Below, piece by piece: positions 39,383-50,262 of a stretch of 64,000 nt of DNA. Source of the DNA: Protopterus annectens (taxonomy: Eukaryota > Chordata > Ceratodontiformes > Protopteridae); the NCBI RefSeq assembly GCF_019279795.1, contig NC_056730.1, positions 615,582,771 through 615,646,770 of the forward strand, given 5' to 3'. The notes beneath the pieces were generated by a model. That model was not told the origin of the DNA, ran no database searches, and was given only the letters and a program-made list of their open reading frames with translations. The translations under genes and the position numbers were made by a program. Position 1 is the stretch's first letter. The number at the start of each line of letters is the position of its first letter.

Positions 39383-40260
39383 GTGACAGGATGCAGCTTG
39401 GAAGTGGATGACATGATGGTATGGTGGAGACTGGATATCCTTGGTATCCAAGAGACAAGATGGAAGGGCAATGCAGCAAAGATACTTGGCTTGGGATCCA
39501 GACTCAACTACTCAGGAGGAGGAGGGCAGGCTAGAAATGGTGTGGGAACTGTGGTGAGAGAGAGGCTTCAGAAGGCAGTGAAGGCTATAAACAGAATTAG
39601 TGACAGACTCATGGAAATCAGACTCCAGTGTAATGACAGGACAATATTCATAATCTCAGCCTATGCCCCACTGCAGTGTTGTGGTTGTAAGGAAAAGAGT
39701 GCATTCATAAAACAGCTGCAGGACCTATTAATTAAAGTAGGACAACATGAATTGGTGTTGCTAATGGGTGACTTGAATGCACATATCAGTAGCGAAAGAA
39801 CAGGATATGAGGACTGCCTGAGTCCACATGGGTGAGGCAACAAGAATAAAGAAGGAGAGGCTATTCTAGACTTCAGTCTGGCGAATGGTTTGATAGTAGC
39901 CAACACATGGTTCAGAAAGAGAGACAATCACAAGATCACATACAAGTGACATCAACATGCAACTCTGGTAGACTTTCACCTAGTATGAAAAGTAAGACAG
40001 TGGCATAGAATCAGTGATTGCAAAGTCAACCCCTGTGAAACAGTCAGCCCACGGCATAAACTACTGGTTGCTGCAATCAGCTGCAAGCAATGGTCAGAGA
40101 AGGATCCAAGGTCAACAGACACCAGGCAAAAGACCTGGAAGTTGACTGGAGAGAAAGCACAACAGTTCAATAAATGACTCAGGGCTCTAGCACCCCTAGA
40201 AGAGGGGGAAATAGGTGGAGTTGAAGAAAAATATAAGTACCACAAAATAGCATGTGTGAG
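39383..40260 (+). pseudogene. APE-type endonuclease of the RTE LINE
   Basis: The domain nicks target DNA for target-primed reverse transcription. Visible motifs: LDILGIQETRWKG with the catalytic Glu, NGVGTVVRERLQKAV, ISDRLMEIRLQ, IFIISAYAPLQ, LLMGDLNAHIS with catalytic Asp and Asn, EAILDFSLANGLIVANTWF and NHKITYK. A TGA follows LSPHG at 39834-39836 (a shift from the usual YG), and later stops end the domain before a clear SDH motif. Confidence 0.8.
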
Positions 40261-40277
40261 GACTAAAAAATAGATAT

Positions 40278-42218
40278 GTGGCTGAGCCAGGTATGGAAAT
40301 AAGGTACATAAGGAAAGCTGATGGTAGAATGCAGAAGTCCAGGAAGTCATCAAAAGAAAGAAGGAGTGCAGAAAAAAACTGGGACAAAGAAAAGTCAGAC
40401 CAAGCTAGGAAGGAATACCGGTTGGCTAACAAAGAAGCTAAGAAAGAAGTTGCAATAGCAAAAAAAAAAAAAACTGCATTGGAAGCACTCTACCAACTTC
40501 TGAAAATGACTCAGTAGGTGGCACAAAGAAACTATATCAGGTTGCAAGGCAAAGACAGAAAGATAAAGAAGATAGTCAGACACCCTTGATAATGTATGTT
40601 GGCAACAACAGAACATCAAAGGCACATGGAAAGAGTACTTGCAGCAGCTTCTGAATGAAGAAAACCCCACAGAAGTTGTACTGTCCCAGACACAGCCTAT
40701 GATGAAAGAAGAAGATGAGCCCACCCTAGCAGAAGTAAAATCAGCACTAAGGAAAATGAAGTCAGGGAAAGCAACAGGCTCAGATGAGGTCACAGCAGAC
40801 ATGATAAAGATGCTGGATGAGATTAGGGAGAAATGGCTCTTGAGGGTACTCACAGAAGTGTGGAGAGAAAGATGTATCCCAGATGACTGGAGAATAAGCA
40901 TATTCATGAGAGTGTACAGGAACAAAGGTGGCACTTAGAATTGTGGGTAGTATAGAGGTATCAAACTCCCGTCACAATGCATGAAAATTCTGGAGAGGAC
41001 GATCGATAAATGGATACTCAGAGTAGTAGAAAGTAAGATGGGAGATGAGCAGTTCGGATTCAGATCAGGATGCAGCACAACTGACCCGATGTTTGCAGTG
41101 AGACAGATAGTTGAGAAGAATCTAGAGATGAGTAAAGATCCAACTGGGCATTCCTAGACTTGGAGAAGACATATGACAAAGTCCCAAGAAAGCTGACTTG
41201 GGCAGTACCATGGTGGTTTAAAGTCCCAGAAACACTGGTAGAATTAGTGAGGGCTATGTACAAGAACCCGATGACTTAAGTACTAAGTGTTTGGTCTCAC
41301 AGACAGCTTCCCAGTGGGAGTGGGTGTATACCAGGGTTCAGCTCTGAGCCCACTGCTGTTGATACTGGTAATGGACTGCATTGGCAAACAGGTTGATGGG
41401 GACTGATCAGCAAAGCTCCTGCATGTAGATGATGTGGCATTACAGGCAGACTCTGAGCAAGAACTTCAGCAAAAGATAGGGGAATGGAATGCAAAACTGA
41501 AGCACATGGGATAAAGCAAAGTACAGATAAAACAGTGGTGATGGAGGCTAATTGGGGAAATAAGGATAAGCTGAGACTTGAGATAGAAAGGAAGACAGTG
41601 GAACAGGTTAACAACTTCATTTATCTGGGAGGGGTGGTTGAGGGAAAGGGAAGTCTGAATGAAGATGTCAAATCTAGAGTCAGAGGGCTTGTGACCAACT
41701 GTGATACAGTGTCAGGTGTAGTGTATGACAGAAGAATGGCAAAGAGGCTGAAAAGTAAGGTGTACAAAACAGTGGTGCAATCAGTACTACTGTGGGGTAC
41801 AGAAACCTGGGCAGCAAAGGCAGAGCAGATGAGGAAGCTAGAGGTGAGGGGAACGAATTGCCTGAGAAGGGTAGTAGGATGCACACTGAGGGACAGATGA
41901 AATGAGAACATAAGAGCAGATGCCAAAGTAGTGAAAGACTCATGGCAATCGGAAAAGATCAATAAGAACAGATTATAATGATTCAGGCACATGTGCAGAA
42001 AAGCAGAAGACAATCTAGTCAAGATTAGGGGCAGACAGGAAGAAAATAAGATGAAATTATGGCATCCAGCAATGAGGTGGATAAATTGTGTGAGAGAAGA
42101 TTTGCGACAGTCAAGCATGAGCATCAAAGAAGTCAGTAGTGTAGCACTGAATCAAGAGAGATGGCAACAGTTAACACAACACCCGACCCCATGTAGAAAA
42201 TGGGAAGAAGGGGGTTGA
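40278..42218 (+). pseudogene. RT and C-terminal part of the RTE LINE
   Basis: RT fragments in order: KSGKATGSDEVTADMIKML, WRERCIPDDWRISIF, then after a stop YRGIKLPSQCMKILER, EQFGFRSGCSTTDPMFAVRQ and LDLEKTYDKVPRKL (motif A). Next, degraded motif B and C regions, then VNNFIYLGGVVEGKGSLNED, LKSKVYKTVVQSVLLWGTETW and LRRVVGCTLRDR. The end is MRWINCVREDLRQ and RWQQLTQHP. Motif C (YADD-like) is not visible because of a frameshift around 41400. The 3' end leads directly into the element tail. Confidence 0.78.
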
Positions 42219-42791
42219 TGATGATGATGATTGTAATGCATGCCCTGAGACATATCCCAGTGCTTATGAATCAGAGAATTGAACAGTCACTCAAACACAT
42301 TGGTGTTAATAAACAAACTAAACTAAAAGATAGGGTTAACAGTAGCAGAATTCAATAATATCTGTAAATGCACTGAATTCCAGGATGTGAATGACAATAT
42401 TAAGAGAGAACACTGTCCCTTAAGTCTGTTGAGGAAGTTGTAGAAATAATTCAAAATGCCATCCAGGGTTGGATGCTAGCCACAGTTTATGAAGTGAAGC
42501 TGAAATGAAGGAAGCATAAAATCATGTGCACCTAGCATCCTCTGAAATTATATTGGCTCCAATTGGTGTCATCTGGGCCTCACCAACCAAACAACTACTT
42601 CAGATGTTGTTGAAGACAATGTGGCAGCAAATCTTATATATGACATATTATTGTGGATATCATCTCAAATTAGCAAAGTTGCTGATGAAAATGAGACATA
42701 ATAATGTGAAACTTAATACAGAAAGGTACCAAATATGAGTGAAATCCATAAAGTACATGAGACTTGCTCACAGAGATAAAAATTGATAATA

Positions 42792-43117
42792 CAGTAGAGT
42801 CAATTATCTGAATGTTAATTATCTGAAATGTCAATTATCTGAACACAGTCTTCCAAAGTTTTGGGGTAGGAAAAATCATAAAGTCTGAATACGTAAATAT
42901 TATACGTAAAAGCTTGTGAATGTTTTTTGAGCTTGTAGCCTGCTCATGTGTGAAAAATATTCTTTATTGTCCATTGGAATCACTGAGTGGTTGAAAAGTG
43001 TATTCCCTGAGTATAGAAAAAATGAGATTTTAGACGTTTTTTTATCCAGTTCAATGTATATTTGATTATCCAAACTAGCGTAGGTCTCAATTAGTTCGGA
43101 TAATTGACTCTCTACTG
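42792..43117. mobile_element. pogo/Tigger-type MITE
   Basis: A 326-base element with terminal inverted repeats CAGTAGAGTCAATTATCTGA on the left and its counterpart CAGTAGAGAGTCAATTATCC on the right. It is flanked by TA on both sides (42790-42791 and 43118-43119). TIRs starting CAGT and containing TTATC(C/T)GAA, with TA target duplication, are typical of pogo/Tigger elements of the Tc1/mariner superfamily. It holds no transposase. The motif AATTATCTGAA occurs three times near the left end. Confidence 0.8.
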
Positions 43118-43154
43118 TAATCGTTGTTTTAACACATCTGATGGAGGCTATTTA

Positions 43155-43299
43155 AGCAATAACTGATGATGTGATGTGGTATATTGAAGATTTACCCATG
43201 GTTGGTGTAGTTTAATCACGAGGGTGAAGCCCGTGTGATTAAATAAAGCCAACCGTGGGTACATTTCAATATACCACAACCACGGAGTAGGTTATTGCT
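43155..43299. repeat. Foldback element with ~48-bp arms
   Basis: Left arm 43176-43224 and right arm 43229-43277 pair over about 48 bases with few mismatches (GTGGTATATTGAA at the outer end). Further out, AGCAATAAC (43155-43163) and GTTATTGCT (43291-43299) pair again. This hairpin-like structure is typical of MITE or foldback DNA. Confidence 0.85.
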
Positions 43300-43309
43300 A
43301 CTATACAAT

Positions 43310-43353
43310 GACATTATTTAAGAAAAAAATGCTTACTTTTCTTAAATAATGTC
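43310..43353. repeat. Perfect 17-bp inverted repeat
   Basis: Arms 43310-43326 and 43337-43353 are exact reverse complements (GACATTATTTAAGAAAA) around a 10-base loop. Confidence 0.92.
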
Positions 43354-43569
43354 TTTTTATAATGCCTCTGTGCTGCCCTTCCATGTTTCTCTGGTATCCT
43401 GTTTTTTTTTCTGATGTACTGTGCATGCATATGGAACTTGTGTTCCCATGCTTATGCAGTACATCTGTGCTGTGCAAAGACAGCAATGGAGAAAGGAAGA
43501 CCTCCATCGTTTTTTTTTTATATTTATTTATTGAAAACAAGCCCAAAAAGAAACCGGGAGACTTTTAAT

Positions 43570-43683
43570 GAATGAGGGAGATCCTGGACAGACAAAATAA
43601 AAGGATAATCAGGTAAGTTTCTATAATTTTGCAGAACATACCTGTTTATCCTTTTATTTTGACTGCACCGTCTCCCTCGTTCG
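43570..43683. repeat. Foldback element with ~45-bp arms
   Basis: Left arm 43570-43615 and right arm 43641-43683 pair with a short mismatched section. Both contain AATGAGGGAGA or ACGAGGGAGA, then CAAAATAAAAGGATAA and CAGGTA towards the loop. Confidence 0.85.
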
Positions 43684-43751
43684 TTTGAGCTCTTCCATTT
43701 TATTTTATGAAAAAAAAAAAAAAAAAAAGAAAAGTAAAACACTTACAAGAT

Positions 43752-43801
43752 ATACTAATGGAAAAAAGTCCAAGTGACCAGACCTTTTTCCGTTGGTATA
43801 T
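43752..43801. repeat. Inverted repeat, ~21-bp arms
   Basis: Arms starting TATACTAATGGAAAAAAGTC on the left and, on the opposite strand, TATACCAACGGAAAAAGGTC on the right, around a short spacer. Confidence 0.85.
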
Positions 43802-44029
43802 TCTCGGATTTACAATGGGTACGCTGGTTGGGCTGACCAATTAGTGTGCTCGTTTTTGAATATTAATGGTCAGTCATTGTATAATATATAATATTACTTT
43901 CAGTTGTGTAACATCTATAGGGCTATTGGAAGTAGGGGCAGGACTGTATTATTTCCAGTTTATAAAAGAATAAGTAGATTAGTAATAAAATATCTTCCAC
44001 ACTTTCAGACCACAAAATGAACAAGTGAG

Positions 44030-45412
44030 AACCAAAGAAGGAGAAGTATCTTATCTTCATCAAAGATAAAAGCACCTCTAGACTGGTTAGACAGGAAACT
44101 TCCATGGAGTTAATCCAAGTTCAACTAACTGTGGGTAAGACCCCCCACCCCCTTCAAGTCATTGTTAGCCATATGCCCCTTCAATGAACCATGATAGCTG
44201 CGCTGCTTATTTGGACATACTTGAGTCAATCAAATTACAACCAAACCCTCTAGTCATGGGTGATTTTAACTATCCCTCCACTGACTGGGAAACTTATAGA
44301 AGTACCAACATGCTCACATAAAGGTTCCTGTTAACACTAATGCACTGGAACAAATAGTATGCAACCCCACAAGGGGCTTAAATATTCTCAATCTGTTCCT
44401 CACCAACATGGGTGACTGCTATACCACCACAAGTATAGGACCCTCACTGGTTAACTCTGATCATTAATCAGTCACATTTCAAGTAGCTACAACACCTGAA
44501 CCCCTCTTAGGTGAAATCAGGCTAAAATATTTCACCAAAGCTAAGTATACCCTCCTAAGGGATGGCATAAATAATTTCCAAGCTCCTGTTCCCACAGATG
44601 GCATTGTCAACTATACTAAGGTATGCACAAATGCTTTGTACAATCACTTATACAAATGTAATGAAATTGCTGTACCTGACAGGATCAAAACAAGATCCTC
44701 AAGAAAAAACAAGTCTCCCTGGTGGTCATCTACCATTAATAAGTTGCACAACAAAAGGAAGAAGTTGCTGTCTAAGAATAAAAAAAGAGGTCCCAGCACT
44801 GGAAGAACACTCTCTTCTGCTTGAACAAACACATAATATAACTTGTAAAATCCTCTAAGGGCAACTTAAAAAAAATAGCAACCATAGCTAAGGATAACCA
44901 TAAGACATTCTTCAGTTATATCCATAGCCTAAAAGGTAGGACCCAGATGTGGGCTAAACTAGCTGTGGATGGCATCACACACACACACACACACTGATCC
45001 TGTGAAAATAACTAAATTAGCTGACAGGTTTGGTAAAAATTTCACCCCTCTGTTTCCTCCAAGCATTACACAAAGCATTCCCTCTACATCTCTCCCACCT
45101 TGCATCTCCAAACAGTGAGTCATTAATGCTCTCTCCAAGGCCAAAAACACAGCCTTTATGGGACCAGATGGCATCCCAGGTTGTGTTTTAAATGGACTAA
45201 AACATGAGTTAGTAACTCCATTTGATACTCTCTTCAACCCACCTTGAGTATTGGTTTTGCCCCTGCTGAATTGAAAACAGCAACGATCATCCCTCTTCAT
45301 AAAGGGGATACAGCAACAGACAGTGAGAATTACAGACCCATTAGCTTAACCAGCCATATATGTATGGCCATGGAACAAATCTTCATGGATCTTATAATAA
45401 ATAATGATATGT
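44030..45412 (+). pseudogene. CR1 LINE copy 1, 5' part (endonuclease, RT start)
   Basis: Endonuclease fragments include TSMELIQVQLTVGK and LVMGDFNYPSTDW (44250-44290). Later come NMGDCY-like sequence and, near 45150-45400, the RT start: MGPDGIPGCVLNGLKHEL, KTATIIPLHKGDTATDSENY and RPISLTSHICMAMEQIFMDL. The reading frame is interrupted by stops and frameshifts. At 45413 the element is split by a hAT-type insertion and resumes at 47715. Confidence 0.82.
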
Positions 45413-45504
45413 CAGTAGTTCCCAAACGTTTTCGATTCTCGGCTCCCTTGCTGGATCTAGATTTTCCCAAGGTGCCCCTCTCAGCACGCATAAAGTGCAT
45501 ATTT

Positions 45505-45600
45505 CATTTATTTATTTATTTATTTGACATTTGTTTAACGAGGCTGCCCAACTAGACTAGGAGACCTAGGGAGAAAAGCTCAAAAGTACAATAAAAAGAC
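45505..45600 (-). repeat. SINE fragment with (AAAT)n tail
   Basis: The opposite-strand sequence ends with CAAATGTC and an (AAAT)n run and contains GAGCTTTTCTCCC. It matches the plus-strand segment at 54590-54731, so both are copies of one short repeat family. Confidence 0.65.
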
Positions 45601-46146
45601 AATTACCAAAAAAAAAGGTGTACATTCTGAACAGCATAATACTGATCTACTATGGTCAAGAGGTAAGGAAACCTAATGGCAACCTTATTAACTTTAAGTT
45701 TATAAGAGCAATATTTAAAATTTGTCCCTATTATTTGTCTCTGTCCTGCATACCTCTCATCTGTACAGATTTTTGCAGAATGTCTAGATTTTTTGCCTCA
45801 TATTTTTGGTCTCTTTCTCATAACATTTTCTGGCAAATCACTGGCAGATCATTGAGTTTGAAGTCAAAAAATAATGACAGACAGTTGAGTTTCATACTTT
45901 GTACCCTTCAGAAAATTCATGCTAATCCAAAACCTGCATTTCTATCAACTTTCTAAATTTCTGAGAGCAGTACTTAAAAGTGTCCCTATTTTGTGCCTTT
46001 GTACCACCACTATTTTTGGCTTTGTCCAGATTTCTTGATCTAAGAGGTGAGAGGTATGTGTCCAGTGGTACGGTCCAGATTTACACAGACCTCATTGTTG
46101 CTGCTTCCAGGAATCACTCTCACTCTTCATTCTCTCCTCCCCCCGT

Positions 46147-47395
<1,249 letters not shown>

Positions 47396-47580
47396 ACTCT
47401 TTTGCTTTCATGCACGCATTCACTCACACATGCAGACAGACACACACACTCATACAGGCATTCACTTACCTGAAAGCCCGGTTCCAGGTGCTCCATGCTC
47501 GGTACTGGTCTGCAGCCCGGTGGCTGGGGACTGCTGCTGTAAAAGCTACAGTGTAGGTCTAAACTTAGTTCACGGCAAAC

Positions 47581-47645
47581 TAATAAGCTTAGCTGCAAAA
47601 TAAATGACAAACTGTTCATGGTTTATTTTGCAGCTAAGCTTATTA
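47581..47645. repeat. Perfect 24-bp inverted repeat
   Basis: Arms 47581-47604 and 47622-47645 are exact reverse complements (starting TAATAAGCTTAGCTGC) around a 17-base loop, near the right end of the hAT-type element. Confidence 0.93.
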
Positions 47646-47714
47646 TATCGTGGAGCCCCTGTGAGAAAGCCATGGCTTCTCAGGGCACTGCAGCACTCAG
47701 TTTGGGAACCCTTG

Positions 47715-49010
47715 ATATAGGTGATCTCCAAACACTTGATCCGACACAGTCTGGTTTTGTCAAAGGCATGTCATGCCTGTTAAACCTGGTGGACTTCTTC
47801 ACAAATGTAGCCAGAGCCATAGACAAAGGCAAATCTGTGTATTCAGCCTACCTTGACTTAGCTAATAATACTCAGTCAGAGTTGGGGACTTTACCTCAAC
47901 CAGCGGACCTGTCACTAGTAGGGTTCCACAGGGGTCAGTGCTGGGCCCCCTTTCCTTTTGTTTGGAATATACTTCTCAGAAGTTCAGGCCAAGACAGAGT
48001 GGCTGTGGATAACTAAGTTTGTTGACAACAGCAAATTAGGTGCAATCACTGTATTCCCAAACAATATCAATATACTTCAGGAGGGGCTTACACATACCAG
48101 TGACTGGTGCCAAAGCCATGGACTCAAACTCAGTGCTAAAAAATGAGTTATCATACCCTTCAGTAAAAACGATATCCCTGCAGACTACCATATAAATAAT
48201 AATACCCTAAGTAACAACTCAGTAGTTACAAACTTGGGAATGCAAGTTGACAGTAGCCTAAAGTTTGACTACCATGTGTCTACTGTGACAAAGAAAGCAT
48301 TCTACATTGCACACCTCATTAGCAAAGGAATTGCCTCAAAAGAGAAAGAGGTCATAACTTCCCTGTACTCTACCCTCATCAGGTCAATAACTGAGTGCAA
48401 TGCTCATTTTGGTATGTACCTTACCAGGCACCAGCAGCAACTTGGGAGACTTCAAAGATTTCTAATCAAGAAAATTAAGGGTCTCCAGGACGATATACAC
48501 TGACAGACTGAAATCACTGTCACTGTGCTCAGTAATGTACAAATTAGTTAGAGGACACTTGTGCCTGGCCTACAGAGCAATCTCAGATCGAAACCTAATG
48601 GAAATGCTGGCTGCACATACATAAATCAAATGGGCAAGGGTTACCTGCTCCAGGGACCTTAACCTGGCCTGTGATATAAATAGGACCTGCTGGAGAGGCA
48701 GATATGTCTCTCATAGGTTGCTACTCTTCTGGAATAGGCTACCAGTTCACATCAAACATAGCCCCTATATGACCCTGTTTAAGTGTAGCATGGATGACTC
48801 TATGGGAAACCGTAAATTCCTGACAGGGATTTCACCTTTCACCCTCCTAGATATGGGTAGTTGTTGCTAACTAAAATCTCGAATTTTTGGCAAGATCATT
48901 TATATTGGGTTTCTCTAGTATTATACTAGGTACACACAGCTAGGCTTATAAAGACCTTTGGGCCAATAGCCCAGTAACCACCTATGAACCTATAAAACTA
49001 TGAACCTATT
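47715..49010 (+). pseudogene. CR1 LINE copy 1, 3' part (RT end and tail)
   Basis: Resumes the CR1 frame after the hAT insertion: GDLQTLDPTQSGFVKGMSCL, LVDFFTNVARAIDKGKSVYS and YLDLANN. A deletion then removes most of the segment between motifs A and B. C-terminal pieces include MQVDSSLKFDYHVSTVTKKA, KEVITSLYSTLIRSITECNA and MYLTRHQQQLGRLQRFL. The 3' end has the ACCTATGAACCTAT-type octamer tail. Confidence 0.85.
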
Positions 49011-49024
49011 TGTGTGTACAATAG

Positions 49025-49420
49025 TTCTCAGTTATGTAGACTGGAAATAATTCAGAAACATTTTACTAGAAGAATAGCTGGTATAAGAGTCTAGTTAAAA
49101 ATAGATTAATGTCATTGCATAGTATTAAATACAGATTAGCTAGGGGAAATCTGATAATTATTTATAAGTGTGTTAATTATTACAGATGTGATGCTATTGT
49201 GGGTATTCATATGAAGAAGCATTTGTTAAATATTAGGAATAATAATTTTCAGTTTATGAAAAGATTTGTAGATCTTTTGCGTGGTATAATTCTTTTTACC
49301 AATGAGTTTGCAAATGGCTGAATAATATTGCAATATGGATTAGAAAATCTAAGTTGATTACTGCAGTTAAGCAAAAATTGGACAAACGGGTAGGTATGAC
49401 AGTATATGACATGGTTTCCA
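49025..49420 (+). pseudogene. C-terminal fragment of another LINE
   Basis: Reads IQKHFTRRIAGI, then LMSLHSIKYRLARGNLIIIY, KCVNYYRCD, FTNEFANGWNNIAIWIRKSK and AVKQKLDKRVGM. This is the pattern of the C-terminal domain of CR1/Jockey/L2-type LINEs, but it differs clearly from the CR1 family around it. It has several stops. The exact clade is uncertain. Confidence 0.55.
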
Positions 49421-49639
49421 TTGGTGGAAAACTCTTTGAAGGCCTCTCTAAGTGCTGAGGTTGTATTTAGAGCATTTAGCATTGGGCATTGACTACAGCT
49501 CAGTCCATAGGTTTGGTTCAGACATTGTGCGCTAAGGACAAGATGGCCTTGTAGATGTTCCTGGGAATGGTTCAGTATCCTGAAAAGTTCATAATTAACC
49601 TATCCAAATATCAATGATATTTTGAAAATTGATTTAAAA

Positions 49640-50262
49640 ACTGTGGCTCATATGGAGTGTGCTTCTCAATCTTGAAGAATTTGATTACAGAAGCTCCCAC
49701 CCTAAGATATGATGTCAACAAGCCAGTCTTCCTGCAGGTTGATACCAGTTAGTCCAGTCTACTCTCATTAGGCTGACCATTGAATATAGTACCTGTTTTG
49801 GTATGCACTTATCCAAACACTTGGTGCAACTAGAATGACCACAACACTTTCCCATCAAAAATATCAAGGGCCTAAGTCATAAAAACTATGTAGATTGTAT
49901 CTAGGCTTTGTCCTTGTTCTCTATAAGACACAGACTACTAAGAGGTGACCTCAGCCTTGAATATAGAGTCTCAGTAGACCATGTCCTGCCAGACCTATTA
50001 CACATTCACAAGCCCAATGGTAGCTTAAACATGGGATCAGGGATGTCAATCACTTTTGCAACATAAACAAGACATGTTGGGGGGATAGATGTGTACCTCA
50101 GAGAATGCAGCTCCATAGAACCATTTTTCACTCCACATAAATCGAAGCACCTTTCTTCCTCAATTCAAATGAAATTTGAATGACTGGATGGGAAATCATA
50201 AATTCATCCTTATGTTAGCATACACGTCCTTCATGGAAAGGGGCAATAGGATCATAGGCGAT
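49640..50262 (+). pseudogene. CR1 LINE copy 2a, C-terminal relic
   Basis: Fragments match the family C-terminus: IRLTIEYSTCFGMHLSKHLV, HRLLRGDLSLEYRVSVDHVL and, near the end, LNDWMGNHKF-like sequence. Several stops. It ends where the opposite-strand CR1 copy begins, giving a tail-to-tail arrangement. Confidence 0.75.

Larger units (their letters stand above)
39100..42236 (+). mobile_element. RTE-type LINE, nearly complete but broken
   Basis: About 3.1 kb with endonuclease, RT and a 3' end of ACACCCGACCCCATGTA, a purine-rich stretch and (GAT)n. The protein style, with IQETRWKG at the endonuclease start and a C-terminal segment RWINCVREDLRQ, is that of RTE-like LINEs that databases often label as craniofacial development protein 2-like. 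Several stops interrupt the frame (for example 39834, 40936, 41155-41280, 41513, 41898), so it cannot encode a full protein. The 5' boundary near 39100 is estimated. Confidence 0.8.
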
